Of a stretch of 64,000 nucleotides of DNA, positions 46,777 through 55,282 are shown in pieces. Position 1 is the first letter of the stretch; each line of letters starts with the position of its first letter. Both the position numbers and the translations under genes were made by a program. The stretch lies in assembly GCA_024278275.1 (NCBI GenBank), contig JAJRTN010000043.1, positions 1 through 64,000 of the forward strand. The letters are read 5' to 3'. Source of the stretch: Candidatus Hydrogenedentota bacterium. Lineage in GTDB: Bacteria; Hydrogenedentota; Hydrogenedentia; Hydrogenedentales; JAJRTN01. The notes under the pieces were generated by a model. It saw nothing but the letters and a program-made list of their open reading frames with translations, had not been told where the DNA came from and ran no database searches.

Positions 46777-48470
46777 CCCGACGGCGCCTTCCGCAATACG
46801 TAATCCCCCATCACCAGGGCGTCCAGGCCGGTGCTGTAGAAACAGCGCACGGCGTCTTCCGGCGTGTTGACGATGGGCTCGCCCATGACGTTAAAGCTCG
46901 TGTTGAGCACCATGGGCACACCGCGCCGCCGGGAGAAAGCCGCGATCAGCTTGTGGTAGCGCGGGTTCGACGCCTTCGAGACGGTCTGCACCCGCGCGGT
47001 GCCGTCAACATGCGTGATGGCGGGCACCCGGTCCCGCTGGCCCGGCTCGACGGGATGGACAAAGAGCATGAAAGGGGACCGGGTGCAGCCGGTGAAGTAT
47101 TCGGACGCATGTTCCTCCAGCACGCTCGGCGCGAAGGGCCGGAAGTCCTCCCGGTGCTTCACGTACTTGTTCAGCAGCTCCTTCATATCCGGCCGGGTCG
47201 GGTCGGCCAGGATGCTCCGCGAACCCAAGGCCCGCGGTCCGAACTCCATGCGCCCCTGGTACCACCCGACGATCTTACCCTCGGCCAGCAGGTCCGCCGT
47301 ATATTCTTCCACGTTTGTCACCTGTTCATAGGGCAGTTTGGCCATGTCCAGGAAACGGCGGATGGCTTCGTTGTCATATGCCGGCCCCAGGTAGACGTGG
47401 TCCAACCCATCGCCCCGGGGTTGCCCCGTCAGGCGGTGATGCAGTTGAAGCGCCGCCCCGACGGCGATACCGTCGTCCCCCGCCGCCGGTTGGACGAAGA
47501 TTTCCTCGAAAAGCGACTCCCGCAGCAGGCGTCCATTCATCGAGCAATTCAGCGCCACCCCCCCCGCCATGGCGAGCTTCGCCAGGCCCGTACGCCCGTG
47601 GAGCCACCGCGCCAGGTTCAACACCGTCTCTTCCAGCACCTTCTGGGCCGATGCCGCCAGGTTCCGGTGGCGGGCTTCTATGGGCTCCCCCTGCCTGCGC
47701 GGCGGCCCAAACCGGTCGATGAACTTTTTCGAAAAATAGCCGCACCGCGACCCCGGAAGGTAGTGCCACGCCGTCCACGACCGGTCGATGTCGTACCAGC
47801 CGTCGCCCCGGTCGCGGACGATCTCCCGGAACGCGTCGAAGTATTCCGCTTCGCCATAGGAGGCGAGGCCCATGACCTTGTACTCGTCGGACGCGCGGAG
47901 GAAGCCCAGGTAGTCGGTGATGGCCGAGTAGAAAACGCCCAGCGAATTGGGGTAATTCTCCTGGTGGAGGCAACGCAATCGCGTGCCCTCGCCCACGCCC
48001 GCCCAGGTCGCCGCAAATTCGCCGATGTAGTCGATGCTGAGCAGGGCGGCCTCGTCGAAGGGGCCGGCCAGGAAAGCGCTGGCGGCGTGGGCCGGATGAT
48101 GCTCCAGGAAGTGGAGCTTCGTCTTCTTCCCGCACAGCCCGCGAAGGCCCTGGACATATTGGGCGTTGTGTACCACCTCGTAGGCCATGAAGGCCGCCGA
48201 GTAGAAAGGGCTGCGCACGGCCTGACCCAGGCGGTAGGGCAGGCGTTTCCCCAAACGCACGAGGGGCCGCATGTAGCCGCCCACATGGTCCACGTCATCC
48301 GCCGTCAGCCCCGCGGATTCCAGGCAATAGGCCACCGCCCGGTGGGGAATGCCGCCCTGGTGCTTGACCCGCGACAGCCGTTCCTCGGCCACCGCCGCCA
48401 CCACTTTCCCGTCCACCACGAGGGCCGCGGCCGAATCGTGGGAAAAACCGCCAATACCCAGAATAACCAA
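46773..48470 (-). CDS. NodU/CmcH-type O-carbamoyltransferase
   Basis: The 565-residue enzyme is intact and paralogous to the interrupted gene at 5474-7174. It has ILGIGGFSHDSAAAL at the N-terminus, LEHHPAHAASAFL, NSLGVFYSAITDYLGF, AGGVALNCSMNG, FGPRALGSRSILADP and LNTSFNVMGEPIV. It uses carbamoyl phosphate and ATP to carbamoylate a hydroxyl, here probably on a sugar built by the two GT4 enzymes that follow. AAGGAGG at 48478-48484 is spaced best for the TTG at 48470; ATGs at 48476 and 48488 are possible. Confidence 0.93.
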   Translation of the reverse strand: MVILGIGGFSHDSAAALVVDGKVVAAVAEERLSRVKHQGGIPHRAVAYCLESAGLTADDVDHVGGYMRPLVRLGKRLPYRLGQAVRSPFYSAAFMAYEVVHNAQYVQGLRGLCGKKTKLHFLEHHPAHAASAFLAGPFDEAALLSIDYIGEFAATWAGVGEGTRLRCLHQENYPNSLGVFYSAITDYLGFLRASDEYKVMGLASYGEAEYFDAFREIVRDRGDGWYDIDRSWTAWHYLPGSRCGYFSKKFIDRFGPPRRQGEPIEARHRNLAASAQKVLEETVLNLARWLHGRTGLAKLAMAGGVALNCSMNGRLLRESLFEEIFVQPAAGDDGIAVGAALQLHHRLTGQPRGDGLDHVYLGPAYDNEAIRRFLDMAKLPYEQVTNVEEYTADLLAEGKIVGWYQGRMEFGPRALGSRSILADPTRPDMKELLNKYVKHREDFRPFAPSVLEEHASEYFTGCTRSPFMLFVHPVEPGQRDRVPAITHVDGTARVQTVSKASNPRYHKLIAAFSRRRGVPMVLNTSFNVMGEPIVNTPEDAVRCFYSTGLDALVMGDYVLRKAPSG

Positions 48471-49019
48471 GCACATGCCTCCTTGCATCGGACGGCACGA
48501 ACCGCCGCCAGGCAGGCATTATAAGGGGTGGGGGCGGGGGAAAACGAAATGGACCGGGCGTAGACCCGCCGCCCTGTCCACTTCGTCCATCCGGTCTACT
48601 TCGTCCACTCCTTCAACGGGGTCCGCTCGTTCCAACGGTCCTCCGTGGGGACGCCTCTTCCGACCGTCCCCGGTCGAGCCTTCCCATGACCAGGCTTGGT
48701 CACCCCGAGTTCTGTCGCCCCTTGCGGAGCCGGTAACATGGCGCGCCGCCGGACCGTGGGAACGAGCGGCGGGAGGGCGCCGTGCCTCCTTTTACGTAAT
48801 TCACGGAAAAGCGTCGCATGTCGCTTGTACGTGTACTGTGCCCGGCATACCCCCGTTTTCAGGGGCTGTTGTTGGGCGTAGTTATCTGTTTGACGTGAAG
48901 ACAGGATACATTACTTTGCTTCCTTTCGTGAAAAACAGAGAAACACTTGACTCTCATCATCACGGTTGAATATGATCCTGTTTCATAAAACAGCTTGGAA
49001 AAGCGGGCAGGAGGGAAGC
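48471..49019. other. Non-coding region between divergent genes
   Basis: About 550 bases separate the carbamoyltransferase and ribbon-helix-helix starts. A degenerate GTCCACTTCGTCCAT-type tract at about 48577-48613 is similar to one at 39001-39035. A good promoter is at 48947-48976. Otherwise I see nothing recognisable. Confidence 0.55.
48947..48976 (+). promoter_or_regulatory. Strong sigma70-like promoter for the RHH gene
   Basis: TTGACT (48947-48952) and TATGAT (48971-48976) each match five of six consensus bases with an 18-base spacer. The start site would fall near 48983, 37 bases before ATG 49020. Confidence 0.6.
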
Positions 49020-49256
49020 ATGTCAAAGCAAACCGAGAAAAGCCGGGGCCGCAAAGCGGACCCCCAACTTGGGGAAACCAATCCGAGCGACATGGTGAAA
49101 ATGACGGTCACCCTGCCTCGGTCCGTTGCGGCGTTCCTGCGCTGGAAGGCCGAGGTGGAAGGCATCAAGCGCGACGAATTGCTGCGCCGCATCGTGACCT
49201 ACTACGCCAAAAAACTGCGTGAACGGGAATTGAACACCCCGCCCGTGGTGGACTAA
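49020..49256 (+). CDS. Small ribbon-helix-helix-like protein
   Basis: The 78-residue protein has a basic N-terminal tail, then MVKMTVTLPRSVAAFLRWKAEVEGIKRDELLRR split over residues about 22-54, the beta-strand plus two-helix pattern of CopG/Arc-type DNA-binding proteins. GGAGG lies six bases before the ATG. There is no toxin-like partner downstream (the next gene converges), so it is more likely a lone regulator than an antitoxin. The target is unknown. Confidence 0.7.
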   Translation: MSKQTEKSRGRKADPQLGETNPSDMVKMTVTLPRSVAAFLRWKAEVEGIKRDELLRRIVTYYAKKLRERELNTPPVVD

Positions 49257-49455
49257 TCCGTCATAGTCGGAGCCGGGTGCCCTTTCCACGGGCTCCCTGG
49301 AACAGACGCGCCCCCCTGCAAATCGCCACTGGGGCGTTTCCGCTCCGGCCCCTCCCCAGCATTCCTGGAAACCGGGGCGAACGCCGCCGATATTCGGGAT
49401 GCCAAGAAAGACCGGTGAGGGCTGTATCTTAAGACGGCAGCTCGGTAAACCACGC

Positions 49456-51360
49456 TCAACCTCGCGGGTTCTTGAGGAAATAGAAAAATCCGTCCTCGGC
49501 GCCGATGAGCAGGTCCGGAATCCCATTCCGGTCCCAATCCACCACGGTGGGGCAGGTGGTATGACCGGCCAGGTCCCGATCCCCCAGGCGTTCCGGGGCA
49601 TCGAAGCGGAAGGGGACCGAAGAATCCCCCACGTTGCGCAGCAGGTCGATGCACTTGCCGTTTACCAGGATATCGACCCGTCCGTCCCCGTCCCAATCCG
49701 CGAGGACCAACTTGCGGCGGCCGCTCTTGCCCGCTTCCCGGTCATTCAAACGGAGCGGCTTTCCCGCGGCATCCAGGAACACCCGTTTCCCCGGCAACAA
49801 TTCAAGGGAACCGTCATTGCGCCGCCGCTCGAAGAAGGCCAGGTAGCCTTCGTGGTCCAGCATGACCAGGTCGGGAAGCCCGTCTTCGTTCAGGTCAAAC
49901 ACCACGGGACTGGTGCGCCACTGTGTCACCAGCGCGTTGCCCTTCGGCTCCCACCACACCCACGCGGGTTTGGGCGCGGGGCCGGGCCAGGCCACTTCGA
50001 CAGGTTCCGGCGCGGCAAGCCGGGGTGATTCACGCGTGCCCACATTCCGGCACCACATCACCGCGCCCCAGATACTGTTGAACATGAGGTCGGGCAATCC
50101 ATCCAAATCCCAGTCGGCGGCGCTCACCACGGTATAGCCCCACTTGGCCTCGGCGGGCCCCTGGATCGACCCGTTTGGCCCCGCCTGGATCCGCAGCACC
50201 TCCCCGCCCGCCTTCAGGTACACGGGCTTCGCCCACCGTGGCGGGTTGCCCCCGTCCAGATTCTCCACGAAACTCACGTAGCCCGCCGTGTCTCCCACGA
50301 TGAGATCCGCATCGCCATCGCCGTCCCAATCCATGCTGTACGGCGTGCAGAGGGCGCCCACCTTCACCCGGTCCGCCTCCTGCTGAAAAAAACGGGGGGG
50401 CAGGAATTCGGGCGCCTGATTCGGGGTCATGGCCACGCACTCAATGAGGGCGACCCGGCCATCCTCCTGTCCCACCACGAGATCCGTATCGCCGTCCCCG
50501 TCCCAGTCCAACGCAACCACCTGCAGCATCTGAAGGTCCATGGTGATGGGTCGGCCCGCGTGCCGGATAGGCTCGCCCGCCCCATAGCGGGGCACTTGGC
50601 GGGTGCCCACGTTCTCGAAATAGGTGATGGCATCCAGAAAGCTGCCACAGATCAGGTCGAGATCACCGTCCCCATCCCAGTCGGCGAAGTTGGGCGAAGG
50701 GCAGCCGTAGACATCCAACACCTTGCCCGCCGCTTTCACCTGCGTGGCGACCCCATAAACCGGCGCCGCGTCGGTGCCTTCGTTACGCGCCACGTACACG
50801 TACCCGTGCAGCGGTCCCCGGGTCCATCGGCCTTCGCGGTCGAAGGCGTTGTCCCACCCGTAGTCGCGCCAATCGCTCACGCCGATAACAAGGTCACGGA
50901 CCCCGTCCCCGTCATAGTCGCAGCGTTTCCACTGCTTGGCGCGGCCCTGCTGGAAAGATGGATTGAAGCCGATGGACCGGGGCTTTGAGATGCCCGTGCG
51001 CCTGAAATCGGGAAAGAACTCGCCCGGCCCCTGTACCAGGGCCGCTCCGTCGGCCCCGTAGGAAACGGTCAGATTGTGCTTGGCCGGTCCCAAACGCACC
51101 CCCGGCCGGAAAAGGGGAAACGTTGTCTTGCCCGATTGGTTCTCGAAAAAGTAGATCCCCTTGGAGGGCACATTCGCCGTCGCCACCAGCAGGTCGAGAT
51201 CACCGTCGCCGTCATAGTCCATGGGAAGCGGCTGTGCCCACAAACCCACGCCCAAATCGACCACGAGGCCGGGATGGTTATACATCAGCGGTTCCAGGGA
51301 CGGCGCGCCCGAAGCCAGGTTCATCCAGGCCACGGTCAAAATGAGTACCAAGTATTGCAT
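49456..51360 (-). CDS. Exported FG-GAP/VCBS repeat protein
   Basis: The 634-residue protein has a signal peptide (residues 1-18, cut near SGA) and at least nine calcium-loop repeats of the form DxDGDGxxDLxxG: DYDGDGDLDLLV at residue 48, then DYDGDGVRDLVIG, DWDGDGDLDLICG, DWDGDGDTDLVVG, DWDGDGDADLIVG, DWDLDGLPDLMF, DLNEDGLPDLVM, DWDGDGRVDILV, DWDRNGIPDLLIG. Such repeats build an integrin-alpha-like propeller in the periplasm or outside. No enzymatic domain is visible. ATG 51360 has GGGGAGAA eight bases upstream. Confidence 0.88.
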   Translation of the reverse strand: MQYLVLILTVAWMNLASGAPSLEPLMYNHPGLVVDLGVGLWAQPLPMDYDGDGDLDLLVATANVPSKGIYFFENQSGKTTFPLFRPGVRLGPAKHNLTVSYGADGAALVQGPGEFFPDFRRTGISKPRSIGFNPSFQQGRAKQWKRCDYDGDGVRDLVIGVSDWRDYGWDNAFDREGRWTRGPLHGYVYVARNEGTDAAPVYGVATQVKAAGKVLDVYGCPSPNFADWDGDGDLDLICGSFLDAITYFENVGTRQVPRYGAGEPIRHAGRPITMDLQMLQVVALDWDGDGDTDLVVGQEDGRVALIECVAMTPNQAPEFLPPRFFQQEADRVKVGALCTPYSMDWDGDGDADLIVGDTAGYVSFVENLDGGNPPRWAKPVYLKAGGEVLRIQAGPNGSIQGPAEAKWGYTVVSAADWDLDGLPDLMFNSIWGAVMWCRNVGTRESPRLAAPEPVEVAWPGPAPKPAWVWWEPKGNALVTQWRTSPVVFDLNEDGLPDLVMLDHEGYLAFFERRRNDGSLELLPGKRVFLDAAGKPLRLNDREAGKSGRRKLVLADWDGDGRVDILVNGKCIDLLRNVGDSSVPFRFDAPERLGDRDLAGHTTCPTVVDWDRNGIPDLLIGAEDGFFYFLKNPRG

Positions 51361-51592
51361 GCGGATTGTTCTCCCCATCAGACCCTGCGACGCGGACGGG
51401 CGGCATGCCAATCCACATTCCATGGCGTGAACCCAAGGTGCCATCCGCGGGAAGAGCATTTCCAACGAAACCTCGCGGAGGCATTCGCAAAATCGGAGAC
51501 CTTCTCACGGTAACCGTTCACGGCATTCAAAGATCGTCATGGCGAGGGAGCCCGGGCGACCGTGATAATCTTTGGTGCGGGCGATCTTTCAG

Positions 51593-51631
51593 AAATGTGG
51601 CACAGCCGCCCTCGGCTGTGGGGCCGACAGG
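51593..51631. repeat. Single copy of the GGCACAGCCGCC(C/T)(C/T)GGCTGTG repeat
   Basis: About 39 bases, beginning GAAATGTGGCACAGCCGCC, nearly identical to 38683-38721. It lies in the 367-base gap between the VCBS gene start and the end of the cytochrome operon. The gap otherwise shows only fragments like ATTTCGCAAATGGCACCG (51673-51690), perhaps a remnant of the ATTTGCGAAA family. Confidence 0.65.
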
Positions 51632-51727
51632 CCCCAATTGGACTTAAACGCTTACGTGAGCTTAAAGTTAGAATTTCGCAAATGGCACCGACAGGGATCA
51701 CATACCGAATCCCGGGAATCCGCTCGG

Positions 51728-53428
51728 CTACATCCCCCCCCCGTAGCGCTTGGGACTGTGCCTTTTTCCGTGACATTCCAGGTAGCATGCACCGCGGCGG
51801 CTGCCGAGGTCAACAAACTCGAGGCGGCCCGAGCGGGGATCGGGTGAAACGATGCTGGTGTCGAAATTGATGAGATGTGAATTGCTTGTCGCGTCTCCCT
51901 GGGTCACACTGATACCGTGGGGGTCGTGGCAGACCGAACAGGGGGTATCTTCTCCCTCAATATGCTTCTTGTGATCGTCAAAGGTAACATCGTTCAGTAT
52001 GCTGGTCCGACTGTGACATTTGTAGCACATCTCGTAAGCCTGGTAACTCTCTTTCGTGTTGTCGGCTGTTCGGTACTCCCGTTCAAGGAGGTAGGGCCAA
52101 TTCGACCCGTGCGGCCCGGCGGGGCCGTTTCCGCCGGCTCCCGGGCCGGAATCACTCGCATGACAATCCGTGCAATACATGACCGAGTTTTCCGTCCACG
52201 GGTTGATAAGGCTGGGAACATCGTTGTTGCGGCCCGGCGCCATCACGGGGTGCATGGACGGGTTGGATGACTGGAACTTCAAGCGGATATTCGGCTGAAA
52301 AACAAGACGCTGGATATTGGGCGCCGGCACGTTGGGGCCGTCCCCGTGGCACTTGAGGCACACTTCATATTCGTACATGACGCTGGAAACGGGGGCTCCC
52401 GCGTCGGACACGCCGGATACCTCGGCAAGGGCCCCGCTCGCATAGGGGGCGGCGGCGTTGCTCGTGTTGGCCGCGTGGGGGTCGTGGCAATCCTGGCATT
52501 CCACGTGGCGACTCATGGTCAGGGCGTCTTCCGTGGGATCGTGGATGCCTTCAAAAAGGCCGACATCGTGGCGGTAAGGTTTCGATAAGTCCTGTTCAAT
52601 GTTTTTTGTCGCCACGTTGCCGTTGTGGCACACCAGGCAGTTGTCCTCTTCACGGGCGTAGTTCAGCAGCCTCTGGCCGCTCCCAGCGGCGTGCGGGGTA
52701 TGGCAGCTTTCACAGGCATTACCGGCCACGCTGGTCCACGTGGTGTTGGGCCAGGGATCGAGGCCGCTGCCATTCCAGGAGGCCCCGGAGGTGGCGTGAG
52801 CGGAGGCGCCCCACCCGCGTTTCGCATGGCAGGTGGTACACAGTGCCGAAAACTGGTTGTCCCGCACCAGGAAATCCGGGTAGGGGGAATAGTGGGGATC
52901 GTGACAGGTCGTACACTGGAGTTGACCATAGGCATCCAAGTGGACGGGGCCGCCCGAGAGAACCGAAGGACTGTTCAATTCCTGGTTCTGTGCGGCCAGG
53001 TTGCCGTCGTATACAAAGGAAATGGGGTGGTCGTCGGAAAGATTCTGGCTCAGGTTGGCCGATCCGGTCATCACACTGCCCATGGTGGGCGGCGTATCCG
53101 CCTGCAAGACCTTTCCCAGGGCGATGGTTCCGTCGTGACAGCTCAGACAGAGCCTTGAGGCATGGGTCGGCTGTCCCGGGCTGGAACCCAGGGTGGAACT
53201 GGAATAGGGGGTGTAGCGAAGCTCGGGCAGGGAGCGATTCCAGAGAGGGGTGGCGGGATTGGCGTTGTGGGGCGTATGGCAGAAAACGCAAACCCGTGAA
53301 AGGGGATCGCCCGGGCCACTCACCGACAGATTGTGCTTGGTTTGCGCCACACCCTGGGCACGGGCGCCGGATACCGTCGCCACGGCGCAGACAAGCAGGG
53401 CAATCACCGTTTTTTTGAAAAGCTTCAT
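51728..53428 (-). CDS. Exported multihaem c-type cytochrome, 11 CxxCH plus one CxxxCH
   Basis: The 566-residue protein has a signal peptide (KKTVIALLVCAVATVSG, cut near ARA-Q) and haem sites CVFCH, CLSCH, CTTCH twice, CESCH, CLVCH, CQDCH, CLKCH, CTDCH, CYKCH, CSVCH, plus CYLECH near the end. Several are of the doubled CxxCH-DPH kind. Residues about 40-240 are paralogous to the tetrahaem protein at 60951-61592 (LWNR, YTPYSSSTL, CLSCHDGT, DHPISF). Its ATG overlaps the TGA of the NHL gene (ATGA), and AAGGATG precedes it. It is the last gene of the electron-transfer set. Periplasmic or extracellular. Confidence 0.92.
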   Translation of the reverse strand: MKLFKKTVIALLVCAVATVSGARAQGVAQTKHNLSVSGPGDPLSRVCVFCHTPHNANPATPLWNRSLPELRYTPYSSSTLGSSPGQPTHASRLCLSCHDGTIALGKVLQADTPPTMGSVMTGSANLSQNLSDDHPISFVYDGNLAAQNQELNSPSVLSGGPVHLDAYGQLQCTTCHDPHYSPYPDFLVRDNQFSALCTTCHAKRGWGASAHATSGASWNGSGLDPWPNTTWTSVAGNACESCHTPHAAGSGQRLLNYAREEDNCLVCHNGNVATKNIEQDLSKPYRHDVGLFEGIHDPTEDALTMSRHVECQDCHDPHAANTSNAAAPYASGALAEVSGVSDAGAPVSSVMYEYEVCLKCHGDGPNVPAPNIQRLVFQPNIRLKFQSSNPSMHPVMAPGRNNDVPSLINPWTENSVMYCTDCHASDSGPGAGGNGPAGPHGSNWPYLLEREYRTADNTKESYQAYEMCYKCHSRTSILNDVTFDDHKKHIEGEDTPCSVCHDPHGISVTQGDATSNSHLINFDTSIVSPDPRSGRLEFVDLGSRRGACYLECHGKRHSPKRYGGGM

Positions 53429-54483
53429 GGCTGAGCATCCTTGATCAATTGAAACACCTGGATGCGCCGGTTGAATGAATCGGCGATCCAAATCCTGTCA
53501 TTTGCGTCCATGAACAACCCCGCGGGAAGCGAGAACTGCCCCGGGCCCGTACCCTGCCCCCCAAACGCCAGGAGAAGTTCCCCCTCCGGGGAGAAAATCT
53601 GTACATTTTCAAACGCCGCGTCGACCACGTAAATCCGGCCTTCCGTGTCCACCCCAATCCCCTTGGGCCGGGCAAAGTCACCGGCGCCATTTCCCGCCCG
53701 GCCAAAACATTGTTTTGCTTCGCCCGAAGGGGAAAAAACCTGCACGCGGAAATTAAGCGAATCCGACACGCAGAGGTCGCCATTGGGCGCCACCGCGATA
53801 TCCGTGGGATAATTGAACTCGCCCGGCGCGCCGCCCCGCTTTCCGAAACGGAGGACCATGTTGCCTTCCCGGTCGAAACCGAAAACTTCACTCCCTATGG
53901 TGTCCACCACGTAGAGCGTTTCTTCCGAAGGACTAAGCGCCAATCCCGTGGGCCGGGACAGCTTTCCCTCACCCATTTCACCTGTCATTTTCCGGCTTCC
54001 GTCAAAGACAAAAACACGTCCGAGGGCGGAGTCCGCCACGAAAACCGTGCCTTCTTTGTCCACGGCCACCCCGACAGGCATGCGCAATTTCGCGGCAAGT
54101 TTGGGTTTCAGGGTCCAGTCCCGCTCTTCCACGAGGTCGAAAAAATGAACGGTGGGAACACCCGGGTCGCATACAGCCATCAGACCGGCTTCATTCTTCG
54201 CAACGGCCATGGGCTTACGCATCCGCACGCGGCGTTTTCCCGTCACCCACCGCGCAACCCGGTTGCCAACCCCCTCTTTACCGCCCGCGTGCGAGGCACG
54301 CACCGCGCCGACGTAACGAATCCGGGCCGCTTCGGGCGGTTGAGGCCACACGAGCGCCGCCGAAGCCTTCAGCCACATACTCCGGGGGCCGGCGCCCGTC
54401 TGGCAGGAAACAAGAAGCAGCGTTGCCAGAACGGTGGTCGCGGACAACAGGGCGGCCAAGAGCCATTTGCGAAACTTCGGCAT
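53425..54483 (-). CDS. NHL-repeat lipoprotein
   Basis: The 352-residue protein carries a lipoprotein signal (ATLLLVSC, lipidated Cys about 27) and six or so NHL blades (for example FNYPTDIAVAPNGDLCVSD, RPKGIGVDTEGRIYVVDAAF), giving a propeller. It shares the blade (D/E)AAFENVQIF with the second NHL protein at 59585. ATG 54483 with GGGAG is chosen; the ATG at 54507 has no ribosome site. It is coupled to the 12-site cytochrome by ATGA. Such propellers often sit beside multihaem cytochromes, probably as scaffolds. Confidence 0.88.
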   Translation of the reverse strand: MPKFRKWLLAALLSATTVLATLLLVSCQTGAGPRSMWLKASAALVWPQPPEAARIRYVGAVRASHAGGKEGVGNRVARWVTGKRRVRMRKPMAVAKNEAGLMAVCDPGVPTVHFFDLVEERDWTLKPKLAAKLRMPVGVAVDKEGTVFVADSALGRVFVFDGSRKMTGEMGEGKLSRPTGLALSPSEETLYVVDTIGSEVFGFDREGNMVLRFGKRGGAPGEFNYPTDIAVAPNGDLCVSDSLNFRVQVFSPSGEAKQCFGRAGNGAGDFARPKGIGVDTEGRIYVVDAAFENVQIFSPEGELLLAFGGQGTGPGQFSLPAGLFMDANDRIWIADSFNRRIQVFQLIKDAQP

Positions 54484-54503
54484 GTCATCACTCCCGTGAA
54501 AGA

Positions 54504-55103
54504 TCATGTTTCAAACGCTTCGATACCCTCGTCGATCAGCTTTAGAACGGCATCCAGGTCGGCGGCGAGCATGGAACTATCCATCGGCTCCGTGGCACCG
54601 GCGGGTTTGCGCAATTGGTCCGCCCGATAGATCAGTTTTTCGGCCGCTTCCTCGAAAGGCTGCAATCGCCGCTTTACATCTTCCGATGCCTTGGTCGCCA
54701 CGCCGTTCCACAACGGTTTGGACGCCCCCGAGTAGGCCGCGGAATTATAGGTGTCAATGTTCCTGATTTCTTTTTCGATGGCCAACAGGGCCCGCGCGGA
54801 CCACGCAATGAGAACCAGTACGGCAAGGATGGCAAGCAAGAAGAAAATGCCCGAAAGCGCCACATTACTCCAAAGCAGCGGGGTACGAATCATGTGCCAG
54901 ATTTCCCCGGTGGGCAGATGGGATCGGTACATGGCTTCGGACAGGGCCGATTTTACAACAAAATACACGGTGGTGGCCGTCACGGCGCCCACGACAAGGG
55001 CCAGGCCCGACATGGAGAGAATGAATCGGGTCTGGTAGCTTTTGTTCACAAAGTACTGACGACGAAGAGGATGGGGTTTGCCGGAAACTGGCTTTTCAAA
55101 CAT
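54504..55103 (-). CDS. Two-TM membrane protein with helical tail, no output domain
   Basis: The 199-residue protein has a basic N-terminus (RRQYFVNKSYQTRFI), TM1 at about 27-50, a periplasmic loop of about 30 residues, TM2 at about 82-103, then about 95 residues of amphipathic helix. The plan is that of a chemoreceptor or kinase sensor cut before any signalling domain. It stops 20 bases before the NHL lipoprotein start. The role is unknown; a similar gene is at 56127. Confidence 0.75.
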   Translation of the reverse strand: MFEKPVSGKPHPLRRQYFVNKSYQTRFILSMSGLALVVGAVTATTVYFVVKSALSEAMYRSHLPTGEIWHMIRTPLLWSNVALSGIFFLLAILAVLVLIAWSARALLAIEKEIRNIDTYNSAAYSGASKPLWNGVATKASEDVKRRLQPFEEAAEKLIYRADQLRKPAGATEPMDSSMLAADLDAVLKLIDEGIEAFET

Positions 55104-55150
55104 TTTCTCATCTCCCTGGATGACTCGAATGCCGCATCCTTACCATGTGC

Positions 55151-55279
55151 CGCTTGCAAAAGGCGATTCTCAGCGATACTTCCGTGTGCTGCGGCTTTAT
55201 TTTCCGCAACATACGGGAACCGGGACCGGATTCGTGGCGCCACGGATGACACGTAATGGGATCCTGGATTCTGCAAATA
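55151..55279. repeat. Copy (B) of the ATTTGCGAAA repeat family
   Basis: The ends are CGCTTGCAAAAGGCGATTCTC and TGGGATCCTGGATTCTGCAAATA. The inner stem pairs GTGTGCTGCGG with CCGCAACATAC. The middle GGGAACCGGGACCGGATTCG matches the family. It sits between two genes of the cytochrome operon and overlaps the heptahaem gene stop-side by a few bases at most. Confidence 0.72.
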
Positions 55280-55282
55280 CCT

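Noticed and set aside
49020-49256. Antitoxin of a toxin-antitoxin pair
   Set aside because: The RHH-like gene has no adjacent toxin-sized gene; the next gene is convergent and encodes a VCBS protein.
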